A stretch of 64,000 bases of DNA from Nectonema munidae. Its lineage: Eukaryota; Nematomorpha; Nectonematoida; Nectonematidae. Below the pieces are notes generated by a model, which worked only from the letters and a program-made list of their open reading frames with translations, had not been told where the DNA came from and did no database searches. Shown here in pieces: positions 11,706 through 23,479 of this stretch. Where the stretch lies: NCBI GenBank assembly GCA_030549495.1, contig JAUIRK010001026.1, positions 310,001 to 374,000 on the forward strand, written 5' to 3'. The position numbers and the translations under genes were made by a program. The first letter of the stretch is position 1. Each line of letters starts with the position of its first letter.

Positions 11706-12642
11706 TTAACAGAGAGGTAATTCTTTTTTTTATTATAATTTTTCCAATTTTTCTTCTGCATGCAACATGGATAGAATGTAAAATAAGTAATACGGATAAA
11801 AGTGTTGTTAGTTCATATTTGTTAAAGTGAAATTTTATGTCATCTTCGGTTTATTATCGTTTTTTTAATGTTTTTGCCACTTGTGTAAAAGGTTTATGAG
11901 GTAAGTATTATCATTTGTGTTAAGTATGAGAATATAGAAAAATTTTGACCTTTTTTACATTTTCTTAACTTATCAAGGATCATTGCTGATTGTATACTTA
12001 GTCGATTTGTGAAAAATATCAAGTTTCAAAATAAAAATAATCGTCATCGTGTATTTTTTAAGAATCTGTAAATAGTAAATAGTTTAATTTATTTTAACGG
12101 CTTTACTTTTGCTTTCATTTATAATTTCGTATCGTTAACATTTTTTTCGGTGATATTTTTTATTAGATTTTAGATTTTTTTTTAGATTAGAATAAATTTA
12201 TTTAAAATAAAGATGAACATAGGCACATAACAAGGAGAACACATCATAGATAAAAAATTTTTTTTTTTTTTTTTTTCTTCAAAATAGTTGAAATAAATAA
12301 ATCACAGGTAAACACAATACAAAAGATTATAAGCACATTTCAATACATTTATTTTTTACAGAAATAAAAGTAACACATTTACACAAACGTTTCTATAATA
12401 TATACTGCTACACATATGTGAAAAAATGTTTATATAAATTCTGATAATAATAAATAAACAAATAAAACTTTTGTTACTAACACTTAAAAGAGAAGATAAG
12501 AAAAAAAATCAAAAGCCAAAAAATGGCCGCTTCTAGATTTTTTTCCAAAAGAAATAAATAAATAAAATAGAACAAAATTAAGAAATAAAGGATATAAAAT
12601 TCAAAACACGTTTATAAAATAAGTAAAACTTTATATGAGTGA

Positions 12643-15569
12643 TCATTCTGTTTTCAATATGTATGACTGTACGAAATAATTTTTCATGTTTCTTTTAAAT
12701 AAAGGTAGGGAGAAATTAATATTGCTATTAAAGATATCATCATATTTCTCATAAAACTCGTTTACCTTCTTTATAACTGAGATTTTTGAGCTTTTTAGTC
12801 TATAGTCAATGCGATTAGGTCTAATAGACCCTCTAGTATTATAATATGGATTCGATTTGTATGTTATAAGATCCCCAAAAACGTTGTTCAATTTACCTCT
12901 AATGTTATTGTAGAGAAAAACTGCAATTCTCATGAGAAATATATCACTTAGCTTTAGCAAATTATTTTCATAAAACACAAAATTCGTATGATCATACTTT
13001 TTCATATTGAAAGTAACTCTCAGAGCCCGTTTTTGTAGGATTTCAACTTTTTTTTACCATAAGGGTACCAATTTATTACACTGTAGTTTATGTAGGAAAT
13101 GAAAAGTTGTTTGTAAATCAGTAATTTTACTTTCAACGAGAAGATATTTTTTGTATGGAACAAAATGCCAATGACGCGATTTAAGTTCATAGTGAGCTTA
13201 TCTATATGGTCGTTGAAATTCAATTTACTATTGAAAACCAACCCTAATATGTTATTATCTTTGACCTCTTTTATTCCAGTTGATTCAAGAAAATTATTGC
13301 TTCTATTTTTCTTGGATATGATCATACACTTCGACTTCTGCTTATTTAAAACAAAGTGATTTGCTTCAAACCAATCATACAGCTGTCCTAGGTGATTATT
13401 TAGAGTTTTCACATCAAAAGAACTTCCATCTTTAATTCTAGATACAGGAAAATATGCGCAAATGTCATCTGCGAAGAGTAAAAATTTGAAAAAGGATGAA
13501 GAAGAAAATAAATTGTTAATTGATACATTGAAAAGAAGAGGTCCCAAAATGGAACCCTGTGGGATTCCATTGTGCAAAAGAATAGCATTTGATAAGATAC
13601 CATTGACTTTTACCTGTTGATGTCTATCAGAAAGATATGAAGACATAAGAGACAAAGCCTGTTTGCTTAAATCACATTCATACAAGTTTTTGATAATGGT
13701 CGGATGGCTTACCCTGTTGAAGGCTTTAGACAAATCAAAAAAAAACACAACTGCCTCATCTTTTTCTTCAATTATATTAACCACTTCCTGTAGTAGAAAA
13801 GAATGAAAAACTTCCGTTGAATAGTCTTTTCTAAATCCGAATTGGTGATCATTTAGAAAACCAATTGAAGTTAAATGCCTTTTTAATTGATAATGTATAA
13901 ATTTTTCGAATATTTTTGAAAATGTGGGTACAATTGAAACAGGCCTGTAATTGTTTATACAATACTTACTATCACTCTTATAAATAGGAACAACTTTATG
14001 CATTTTTAATACTTTGGGAAAAACGGATTCAGTCAGACAAAGATTTATAGCTACACACAGAACTTTAGATATATATTGTTCCACTAACTTAACATGTTGA
14101 ATTGAGATACCATATATATCTTTGCTTCGTGTTTTTTTAGATTTCCTTATAATTGATGCAATTATCTCATTCGTACAATACTCAAAATCAAAAGTGCCGT
14201 TAGCCATGTCAACTGGGAAAAATAATGGTTTAGAAAAGGAATCATAATTGTGAAAAGAAGCAAAGGTTTCATTGAATTTGGAAGGCAAAACATCATTGTT
14301 TATAACTTTATCGGATTCTTTGATGCAAATTACACTGTTTTTATCGCCTTTTATAAACTTATTAATATTATCCCAAGTTTTCTTAGAATTATTACACTCT
14401 GAAAAATTTTGAAGGAAATAATCATTTTTGAGCTTTCTAATCTTGTGCTTTATATAATTTCTTAATGAAATAAACTTTTTTTTATCTGAAATGTTCTTAC
14501 TTTTTTTATATCTCTGGAATAATTTATCTCTAAACTTGATCATACTTAAGACATCTGCTGTTACCCATGGGCTCTTTTTTTTCTTATATTTGTGTAGTCT
14601 AGTTTTTATGGTAAAAGTACATCTTTCAATAGTGCTAGATAACTTATTAGTAATTTGTTCAAACAGTGCGCTTGGATCACTACACACTTGCATGGTAAGG
14701 CGCCAATCAATTTGTGAAAATGTAGAAACAAATAATACCTCATCTAGATATCTATACTGATGCTTTATCTTTTTTTCTTTTGTCTTAAAATCTAGTGAGA
14801 GCAATATGGGTAAGTGATCAGAAAAAAAAGTCATACATGTAAACGCTTTATACTTCAGAATATTATGATTTATGAAGAAATTATCTATCAAAGTACCTGA
14901 TTCATATCGAGTAGGACAAGTGATAGATGGAGAAAGAGATCCAGCTGAAATAATGCTTAAAAACTGTTGAACTGAATACGTGTCAAAGCTCAAAATATTA
15001 AAGTTAAAATCTCCACAATAAACGTTCAAGTTATTCCTATTTTTCTCAAATACTAATTTTTCAAAGAATAAAAAAAAATCATTCAGATGTTCTCTTTTTG
15101 TTGACGGCAGCCTATAAATATTATGAATGGTTAAATATTTTCCGTTGGATAACTCTATACTGAGGCCTTGATACTCATAAGAATTCTCACAAAAAGAACT
15201 TCCCTCAAGTTTATAATCAAAGTGATTATTTATGAAAAAAAACAAACCACCATGTTTCGAGCTTTTTCTAGGTATGGAAACCCCACTATAGTTGGTTATA
15301 TTAAAATTATTTAAATCATTACTTAACCATGTCTCCTGTATACAAATAATACTCACAGGTTTCTTCATGCATTTGTTCAATTTTTCTATAAAAATTTCAA
15401 TTTCATTAAACTTACTGCTAAGAGACTGGCAATTCAAGCTGATAATATTAGTATCATAAAAGCATTCATGAGTGGTATCAAAAAATAGTTCACTTGAACT
15501 TTGCTGTTCACTCATATTATCATAAAACAAATTATTGAAATAATTGAGACCATTACTTCCAGGATCCAT
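12643..15569 (-). pseudogene. LINE ORF2: APE endonuclease and reverse transcriptase, one frameshift
   Basis: The first 849 codons (15569-13020) carry an APE endonuclease: SLNCQS near residue 45, QETW near 77, YCGDFNFN near 185, TLIDNFF and SDHLP near 225-250. The reverse transcriptase follows: YRPVSIVPTFSKIFEKF, FGFRKDYST, FFDLSKAFNRVSH, HNGIPQGSILGPLLFN and the catalytic LLFADD. The frame ends early at 13020, but the adjacent frame continues at once as KKKVEILQKRALRVTFN and runs to 12643, which is the normal C-terminal extension of these proteins. The break sits in a run of eight A at about 13050-13057 on the coding strand, so it is a one-base slippage change, or a sequencing error. Restored length would be about 975 residues. 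The endonuclease nicks target DNA and the RT copies the element RNA there. Confidence 0.92.
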
Positions 15570-16479
15570 TGAATTTAGTCATGCTTTTAACATATTCAAT
15601 TTCTTTAGCGACAGAAGGGCAAGCAAAACTCATAGCTTGATGATTGGAATTGCTTTGTCCATTTTTGACACAGGAAGCGCACTTGTATTTAGCAGGATCC
15701 TCTTTTTGGGGACAGCCTTCTGAAGAATGTGGTAAGGAACAGAACTTACATGTAGTATTTTTTCTGCACTTGCTGGTTGTATGTCCAAAATACAAACAAT
15801 TTCCACACTGAATGTGTGAGAAAAACAATCGGCACTTTACCACTTGCATATCAAAAAAGAATGACAGGTCATTATGCTTCAAGTAATCAAATATATCAGG
15901 AGATATTTTCAAAACCATAATTTTATTATAATTATTCAAGCTTTTAGAAAAAAGTAGTTCAATCACATTACCTGAATCATTCAATTCCTTTATTCTTTCA
16001 TTTTTATTAAGTATATAACTTACAACGTTTTCATCAGGAACATTTTTTGGAACTAAAAATGAAATTTTTGGAAACAATACTTTTTTTCGAGATACAGAAA
16101 GGTTATCATCTTTGCATAACAAACTTTCTGCCACATGTAAAGTTTTTTCATTCGGAAATTTAATTTTAATAGCTTTTTTTGAGTCTTTTTTTGATACGAC
16201 TTTAACTTTGTTCAAAATTTGTGTAGCTTTTTCAGTCATTTCAACCGTGTCCATTTTTCCAGACTTGATATAAAGGGTGTTATTATTCTTAGGTTTTGGG
16301 ATCTGAGAAGCTTGTGTCGACTTATTAAGTACCTCAGCATAGCTCATAGTAGAGGAATCTAATTTGGCGTCTTTTTGAAACTTGGTAATCTTGAAAATTT
16401 CTTCTTTAATTGTTTTTAGTTCTTCTGAGAAGGATCCCATACCACTAGATATTTCGCTAAAGAAATTAAGGCATGGCAT
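15553..16479 (-). CDS. LINE ORF1 protein (Gag-like, zinc knuckles)
   Basis: The 308-residue protein is the RNA-binding partner of the LINE reverse transcriptase, expected to coat the element RNA in a ribonucleoprotein. The C-terminal third has three cysteine-histidine clusters: CGNCLYFGHTTSKC (CX2CX4HX4C, a classic knuckle), CKFCSLPHSSEGC, and CASC...NHQAMSFAC. The middle is lysine-rich, as expected for nucleic-acid binding, and the first 60 residues are probably helical. This three-knuckle layout is that of Jockey/I-type ORF1 proteins. Its stop lies inside the start of ORF2, so ORF2 is likely made by re-initiation or a frameshift from a shared transcript. The frame is uninterrupted. Confidence 0.85.
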   Translation of the reverse strand: MPCLNFFSEISSGMGSFSEELKTIKEEIFKITKFQKDAKLDSSTMSYAEVLNKSTQASQIPKPKNNNTLYIKSGKMDTVEMTEKATQILNKVKVVSKKDSKKAIKIKFPNEKTLHVAESLLCKDDNLSVSRKKVLFPKISFLVPKNVPDENVVSYILNKNERIKELNDSGNVIELLFSKSLNNYNKIMVLKISPDIFDYLKHNDLSFFFDMQVVKCRLFFSHIQCGNCLYFGHTTSKCRKNTTCKFCSLPHSSEGCPQKEDPAKYKCASCVKNGQSNSNHQAMSFACPSVAKEIEYVKSMTKFNGSWK

Positions 16480-16599
16480 AAGTTTACCTTACTAACTTCT
16501 CTTGAAAGAAGGACTTTAAGATTTCCCTCTTCCGCTAGCTTAATTATATCTCCTTCTTCTAGAGTCATTAATTGAGGGAAAAAAAAAAGTCTTATTTTT

Positions 16600-19380
16600 T
16601 GTAGGTTTATTTTCAGCTTGCGAAAAGAATTTATACAAGGAAGCTTTTCTTTTCAACTTTAGAATGAAATAAGTTTGCTTGAAATTGGTAAAATTGAAGA
16701 TTGAAAAGTATATAAGCTTCTTTAAAACAAAGAATCAGCCATAAAATACTTGGACGAAACAATCATAATAGTTTACCATATGTGTATTTTTTATTGATTT
16801 TTAATATTACCAAATACAGCTAACTCCAGATGGTTCAAAACCATAAAAAATGTAACGATGTAACTTAAATTTTGTGATGTCTTATCTTGAAATATGGTTA
16901 TAACCAAAATGCAGGTTTGTTTTTTGCCTATGGAAGGAAACATGCCGCATTGTTAATTAATTCGTATAGCATAGGTTGCCGACGCCTCACTGTAAAAAAT
17001 ACTTTTAGAATCAAAACAATTTTAAATATAAAAATTGTTCAAGTTTTTTTATGCATAATACTTAAACGTTTTTAAGTAGAGACTCTAACGCTTAATTTTA
17101 AACACTTGATTTTAGTAGTGTTTAGACGTTTTAAAAAATGTTTAGAGACAATTGAAAAAAGAAAAAAATATAGTTGAGAAAAAACTATTAAAAATAAAAC
17201 TTTTCCAAAAAATGTTTTATCTTTCATATGTTCTTTGTATTTTTTCAAACTTTATCAAATTTGTCTTTAAATAAAACTGCTTGGAAGAAGCCGAGTATCT
17301 GAACATTTTTTGGGTAATTGAGATCGAAAAAGTAAAACATCATAAACAAGAGCATAGTTCTTCTTATATCCCTGCTACACAAAAAGGTGAGACAATCAGC
17401 AAAATCTCACCTGAATCTCGATAATTAAAGCTTTAACAATGTTATTTGTAAACCGTTTTTGTTCAACGTAAAAATTATTTAGAGCACTTTTTGTTATGTA
17501 ATAATTCATTACTTCTACTTCGTTAGAATATATACTTCTTCCATTTTTTGAAAGCACATGTTACAGAATTCAAGTCAAGTTCTCGTTTCATCAAAAGAAT
17601 TCCTTTTCAATCTGAATAAATGAGTATAATAAAAATTACATAATCAATCCTGTCGAAATAAGGTAAAGCTTCACTTTTAGCATGGATACTGGCACTAATC
17701 ATGTTTTGGATTTTCTTCTCATCCAAAATATTGTTTCCATCGCCAAAATAATTCCTGTTACATCTTCACTTTTATTTTTCAATATCTCTAAGGATTCCTC
17801 CTCTGGCAACATGGACAAAATTTTTCTATCTAAAATGAAAAATTGTATGTTATTCTTTTGCCTTTGGAATTAAAAGTCAAAAAAGATCTGAATGTTCTTT
17901 TGGTTGGTTTTTTTTTTAATTTTCCTGGCTTATGCTTCCATTTTCATCTCAAATTTTTAACCTTTTGAGAAAATTTGGTTGTGAAAAAATTCTAAAATTT
18001 AGATATTATATTAATCATTATATAAATTCAAAATAAAAAAAGTAACAAGAGATTTTTTCCTTAACGAAAACTTATACATGATAAAGTCTGTGTAAGGCTT
18101 CACAAAGATATTATAGTCATCTTTCTTTCATGTGAAAATTTTTAAATGAAAGAATATTAAAGGCCATTTCTTTAATGAATTTGTTGAACTCTTTCAAAAT
18201 TTCCCAGGCCTCTTTTCTGTATTCTCTCTCTCCTTCTCTAATAAAGATCTTTATGATATTGATCTAAAGATCTTATCTCTTCACTAATTAACAAATCACC
18301 TAGGTATGATGTTAGAATTTTGTTTTCATATTTGATTTTGCAAGAAAAGTGTTTCTAGGAGTTGCAATAACATTTCGATAACTCCTGCTCTAAAATACAC
18401 TTTTTTGTAGTTCTTAAGTTCCTTTTGGGTTACCCTTAATGAGATAACCGTGATTAAGTTTTATTGAAAATTTACAAAATAGAAAAAATTGAATATAAAA
18501 AAGGATTCAGAGCCAATTTGGCCTCAGAACAATTCAGCGTACTCAAGGCAATATTAATATCAATATATTCAGAGGCCAAATTGTCCAAAGGACGAAATGT
18601 CTTGAGGCCCAGTTTGTCAAAGGCTGAATTGTCTTGAGACAGAATTAACAAGATTCCACAAAAATGCCATATGCAGAAAAATAAACTTAAGGAACTGAGT
18701 ATAAAACTGAAGTGCTTGAAGACACGGCAAAAGAAAGAAGTGATGTCCTGTCAAAAACAGTGCTTTGTATATCTATGGTATCTAAACGTTGACATGACTT
18801 CCTATTCTGGATAAGACGTCGGCATGATTCTGTTCATTATTTCTATGCCTAACGTTCAAAGGGCGCTGAAGAAAAATGTTCGACTTTAAGAATTCGATGT
18901 TGACAAATGCATTGACCATTAGCAAAGGCTGCAAGAGCCACGGTGGAATACGAATACCTTGAGTTTGTCCTTTCGGGATATTTCGTTTGATTGTATTGAC
19001 GGCGCCTTTTTAAAGACTAAAAGGTCATTTGTTCTTGGAGGGAAGGAAGATTTTTTAGTGGTGTTAGGCACCATTGTCAAATGAAGCCTAGCCAAATCTG
19101 TAAAGGTTTATGATTCTGGTTATCTTGGAGGGAAGCAGCTGCTAATGTAATAACAAGTTTATTATTCTGTATGATATACCATTTCTAGTTACGTTTCATC
19201 CTTTCGCAATTCAAACATAGATTTTTTCAATCCCATTTCTCCCTTTTTTCACTTTCTTGCATTCTGCTATTTTAAAAAGAAGAATTTTTAGAAAAACGTA
19301 GAAATGTTAGAATGATAAGAAAATTGTTAAAACCTTAGTCCAGCACATATAAACCACGATCTCATATCCTTAAAATTATT
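16600..19380. other. Gene-free stretch upstream of the LINE
   Basis: No gene is supportable. Around 18505-18665 there is a cluster of related short sequences (GCCAATTTGGCC, AGGCCAAATTGTCC, GGCTGAATTGTC) in opposite orientations, probably an old terminal-repeat remnant. The rest is AT-rich without recognisable coding or element structure. Confidence 0.4.
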
Positions 19381-19383
19381 TCG

Positions 19384-19612
19384 AGGAGGAGAGGGGGAGA
19401 GCTTTTTTTATAATTTTTAAAATTTATTTTAAAAGAATTGATGTCTGAAACTCAACCGTAAAACAAGTAAAGTAATATGGGTAGTCTACTCACAATCAAA
19501 ATAAGTCTTTTAATGATATAAGGAAGATAAAATTGAAAAAAAAACAAAATTATTGCTGCAACGAAAGTCTTTTTAACCCCCATGCCCCTCCAGGATGTGT
19601 GTCCCTGATTCA
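19384..19612. repeat. Dispersed repeat R1, copy 2
   Basis: Second copy of the repeat at 116-305: GAGAGGGGGAGAG, a T tract, TGTCTGAAACTCAACCGTAA, AAACAAGTAAAGTAATATG, GTAGTCTACTCACAA, and a terminus of the form ATGTGTGTCCCTGAT. Differences are scattered substitutions and small indels, so both copies are old. Confidence 0.6.
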
Positions 19613-19785
19613 AACGATATGCCAAATGCTGATATTTATATTTGGGTATTATATTTACTATCCTAAGAGTAAAACCTTTTCTGAATTTAAAATGATCTCT
19701 AACTTATTAAAGAAAACATAAGCTCCATTCATCATTCAATTATTATTTTTTCCAAGTTTTTTTTAAATGTTAGCATTATAGATTA

Positions 19786-19949
19786 GTTTTTTTTTGTTTT
19801 TTTTGACAGGGTGTTTCATGCAAGGGAAGTAGAAACTTACATATCTGCACTGATGAACTTTTTATGATAAGTCGATGGCATTGCCGGGATTCGAACCCAA
19901 AGGCTTTGGATCCGTAGGCGACGCCTCTACTTATCAGCTCACCAGCCCA
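19786..19949 (-). mobile_element. tRNA-headed SINE
   Basis: On the minus strand the left part looks like a tRNA: an A-box-like TGAGCTGATAAGTAGAGG and a near-perfect B box GGTTCGAATCC (plus-strand coordinates 19887-19897). A roughly 90-bp unrelated body follows and ends in an A-rich tail (T-rich on plus, 19786-19803). The acceptor stem does not pair, so this is a SINE promoter head, not a working tRNA. RNA polymerase III boxes would drive transcription, and a LINE would supply mobility. Confidence 0.7.
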
Positions 19950-20439
19950 GATTAGTTCATTAGTAGAACGATGCTGATTCTCAATAAAATGCCAACTCAG
20001 ATTCTTCTTGATTTAAAAAATTTACTTTCAGTTTTGAAAAGCTATACTTAGCGCATGAAATGTTTATTTAACGGTATTTAACTTTAAAAAGAAGTGCTAC
20101 ACTTTATAGAGGTTTTAAAATGGAATTTGAAATAAAATATTTCCTATACTTCAGACATTTACACAGCTACCCAAAGTTGAATTTATTTAAAAAAAACTTA
20201 AAATTTACTTAAAAAATCCTTAAATCCTATATCTATGCACTCAAGTTTTTACATTTGATAGAAATCGCGCTCTATTTGCCATGTTTTTCTTAAATCAAGG
20301 TTTACTATAAATGGTTCATATAAGATAGGGTCTGGGAAAAAGCGAAAAAAAGCCTCCCCGCTCTTAAGGGAAAATCTCTTTAAAAAATACAAGATTAAAT
20401 TCACAGTTATAATCATATTTTTGCATTATATGATAGATA

Positions 20440-20606
20440 TTGTGGTGGTATTTATGTATTATGTGCATTTCAAAGCTATATGTATTATTTATAATTCATG
20501 ATTCAACTTGTAAACAATTCATATGTGGTGGTATTTATGTATTATGTATGCAAAGCTAAATGTATTATTTATAATTCATCATGATTCAAATTGTAAACAA
20601 AAACAG
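20440..20606. repeat. Tandem duplication, unit about 84 bp
   Basis: Two adjacent copies start with TGTGGTGGTATTTATGTATT at 20440 and 20524 and share GTATTATTTATAATTCAT and TTGTAAACAA in the same order. They differ by a few substitutions and small indels. No coding content. Confidence 0.8.
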
Positions 20607-21023
20607 ACTGTATTTTATTATTTGAACAATTTTGAATCATTTCAAAATTTTTGTGTTCTTAAAAAAAAATTTTTTTTTCCCTGGGGTGAAAAAATTTTAC
20701 CTCAGGGTCCCCGCTCCCCGGGGAGGGAAAAAAGCCTTCGGAGTGCAATCCCTAGTCCTAACATAGCAAAAACATTCTAAACAGCAACAATTTTGGTAGC
20801 TCTCAAATCTCCGTTTTCAAACAAAACAAATACCTTCAAAGGACATCCAATACTGGAAAGTATAAATAGTATTATTCCCAAGCTCTATGCTAGGAGTTAA
20901 ACCTTTAGGCGACTTTTATTTATTTACTTTACTAATTTTTACTATGACGCGATGAATTTACTATAAGAATAGTAGTGGAGTTTTTTCCACTGTCCCGTCC
21001 TTTGAAGGGTGTAGAAATTGTCC

Positions 21024-21039
21024 GTCCTGCGAGGGTTAA
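21024..21039. repeat. Solo piggyBac-like right terminus
   Basis: GTCCTGCGAGGGTTAA differs by one base from the right end of the piggyBac element at 6061-6076. Nothing matching a left end was found nearby on the upstream side, so this is probably the leftover of a truncated copy whose body lay to the left. Confidence 0.55.
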
Positions 21040-22043
21040 GATACCACTGCTGCTGCTGCCTCCTCTACTATATCCTCCACGATGTTATGAATCTTTTGAC
21101 ATATTGCAATTACACAATGTAACTATTAAATTTAAAAGTGTTTTGAAGCTCTTCATTTTCTCAAGTGAATGTTTTTGTCATTTCTAACCAGAGACCTTAT
21201 GTAATCATAGCCGTGTTCGAGCGTCCTTCATATCTTTTTTCCACCGTTGCAATGTACTTGATGAAATCGTTCGCCATGTTCTTCTTTTACATCACCTAAT
21301 CCAAGTGTGAGTGCAAATAATGAATCTTCAAGGACATACGACAGCCGAGTTTATGAAATGTGTCATGAGGTTTGCAACATATTCTTTGTATTTGGGATCT
21401 TTTTTATTTCCGGGGAATACATGGACTACATCACGAAGTGCCTACCATGCTTCTTTTCCAATTTTTGTCATTACTTCTAATTCTTTGGATTTTAGCATTG
21501 CATTTATATCGCGTCCAATGAATACGCCCTTTTTAATTTTAGCTTGAGAAAGCTTTGGAAACATTCAACGAATTTCTTGTAATATTTTACTTCGATAATT
21601 AAGAGGTTTTACAACGTATTTAATCAAACTCAAATTTATATGAAGTGGAGGCGATAGAATTTTGCTAGAATCTACGAAAAGTTGTCTGAGTACATTAAAC
21701 ATTCCTGGCTGAAGTCCTTCTCGTAAGTGGGCATTCAATTTTATTATAATGTTCACTGTCATCTCTGCTATTCCATAAACAAAGAAAATGGAAAGCATTT
21801 TAAAATCTCCACAAACCTCCTTTTGAAATTGAGAGTATTTTATACTTTTAAGGACTTTTCTAACGTTATCATAATTTTCTTTTTTCTGACGGAATGTGCA
21901 AGAGGTATAAATGGATATTTGTTTTCATTATGAAGCAAAACTGCTTTAAGACTCCTAAATGAGCAATCTATGAACAAACACGATTCTTTAGAATTATGTT
22001 GAAGTCCAATTAAAGGGAATAATCCAATCAAATCATCACAATA

Positions 22044-22804
22044 CAGAGGTTTTCGATCTATTACGTCAATTTTCATTGAATTACGTTGTTATTGCATTCA
22101 ATTACGTCGTTGTTGCGTTCAATAATGTTATAGTTGCAATCAATCAAGTCACTCTTGCAATCATTTAGGTCAGTTTAATATTAATCATCTTATTGTTTTA
22201 ATACTTTAAAAAAAAGAGATTTAAAAAGAGGTAGATCAAGACAAGGGACACGTGCAACTATTTCTGTTCCATTAGCTCGATGTAGAAACATTTCTGTAGT
22301 GGCTGCAATGAATAGAAACAGTTTGTTGTTCCATGTAATTCACGATCGCACTATTAATGGAGAAAAATTTCAAGAGTGTCTTAACGATTTGAAATTGAAA
22401 TGTTCTGAGCTAAATATTGAAAATCCAGTATTGATTGATAATGGACAATTCATCAATTCATCGTTGCCGAAACTTGTGCTTTGAAGGATTTAATGTGATG
22501 TTTGTACCGCCTTACTGCCCATTTTTGAATCCAATTGAAAATTGTTTCAGCAAATGAAAAAATTTGGTGACAAGACAAGAGTACGTTAATGAGCCCCAGC
22601 TGAAAAACCGAATCAGCAGTGCTTTCACATAAATCACTAGTTCTGATTGCAATGGATATTACAGAAGTATGCATTTGTACATTAACAAATTTTCAAACTA
22701 TGAGCATATTGATTGTTAGTAAATAAAATTTTATTTTACGTTTTTTTATTTTTAAAACTGACGTAATTGATTGCAACAACGACTCAATTGATCGAAAAAC
22801 TCTG
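22044..22804 (+). mobile_element. Tc1/mariner-type transposon with TA duplication
   Basis: Flanked by TA at 22042-22043 and 22805-22806. The inverted ends begin CAGAGGTTTTCGATC on the left and CAGAGTTTTTCGATC on the right, one mismatch in 15, followed by subterminal repeats built on ATTACGTCGTTGTTGC and TTGCAATCAATTACGTCA. At 761 bp it is too short for a full transposase with its DNA-binding domain, so it is a deleted copy. It sits inside copy A of the recurrent protein family on the opposite strand, and the coding similarity of that gene resumes exactly beyond its ends. Confidence 0.88.
22237..22680 (+). pseudogene. Tc1/mariner transposase remnant (DDE_3 type)
   Basis: The first part reads PLARCRNISVVAAMNRNSLL and INGEKFQECLNDL, typical of the region around the first catalytic Asp in this family. 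After a frameshift near 22440 the next frame reads LIMDNSSIHRCRN (second Asp) and MFVPPYCPFLNPIENCFSK, the conserved block that holds the third acidic residue (Glu in PIEN). A stop follows immediately after FSK and similarity goes on for about 20 codons. The helix-turn-helix N-terminus is missing. Inactive. Confidence 0.82.
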
Positions 22805-23479
22805 TAACAAAGATTATTACATACATTATAAAACATTTCAAATTTTTCATGTCTTTTTTGGTAAACAGATATTCTGCTGTTTTCACTTCGTAAGTTCCAT
22901 TCTTTAAGTCATGAACAAAGAAGTTAAGCTTTTGACTTGGTAATTCCCAAATCTCTGAATAAATCATCTTATTCGCTTTGATTTCCAAATTGAGGTTTTG
23001 AAATGGATCCCGGTTCAAAATTTTGCTCTGTCTCTTCGCTACAATTTGATAAAGTTTGACATAAGTCATATACATTTTTCATCTTAAAAAAAAGTTTTAA
23101 TATAAGCAAAATTTTTTAGTTAAAAATTCAAGTGCATTTTTTTTGGTGTTTTTGATGTCTGGATACTGAAGCGCTTGTCTACCTTTTACTTTTCTATACT
23201 TCGATATATCAATCATCAGAAGTAGCAATCATTAAGAATTTAGGTTCTCTCCATATACTTGGAAGGCATTGTTTTTCTTGTTCCTCTCAACCATCTTTTT
23301 AAGGTTGAACGACAACTTCCATATACTACATGTGGAGCACATGATTTGTCTTTGTCACCCATAGGCATTCCACAATATAGTTCATATGCAATCCACAGTT
23401 TTGATCTTTTAATAATTTTGTGTACTACTTGTTCTTTTCCAGTAAAATACCCACACATAAAATTAATCTGAAGAATTTT

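Larger units (their letters stand above)
12258..16500 (-). mobile_element. Near-complete two-ORF non-LTR retrotransposon
   Basis: Minus-strand LINE with ORF1 (zinc-knuckle protein) and ORF2 (endonuclease plus reverse transcriptase) overlapping by 17 bp (15553-15569), a 3' region of about 380 bp, and a 19-T run at 12258-12276 that reads as a poly(A) tail on the coding strand. The 5' end is not defined; it lies beyond the ORF1 start at 16479. Motifs place it in the I/Jockey-CR1 group; clade needs a tree. Only one frameshift separates ORF2 from full length, so the copy is young compared with the other LINE pieces here. Confidence 0.9.
21190..23470 (-). pseudogene. Repeat-borne protein family, copy A, split by a Tc1-like insertion
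   Basis: Pieces of one protein run down the minus strand with several frame changes. From the N-terminus: CAPHVVYGSCRSTLKRWLRG (23240-23458), with the preceding GDKDK, forms a cysteine-bearing start; a middle piece LPSQKLNFFVHDLKNG (22900-22990); CDDLIGLFPLIGL and FIDCSFRSLKAVLLHN (21920-22040); a piece around PPLHINLSLIKYVVKPL (21600-21670); KKGVFIGRDINAMLK (21490-21540); and LGCRMSLKIHYLHSHLD followed by EEHGERFHQ and EKRYEG (21210-21340). I recall this series as the signature of a large family repeated in arthropod genomes, often labelled uncharacterised or transposase-like; its biochemical role is unknown to me. A 761-bp Tc1/mariner element interrupts it at 22044-22804. Not functional. 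Confidence 0.75.

Noticed and set aside
19878-19949. Functional tRNA gene
   Set aside because: A and B boxes are present but acceptor and anticodon stems do not pair properly; it is a SINE head.
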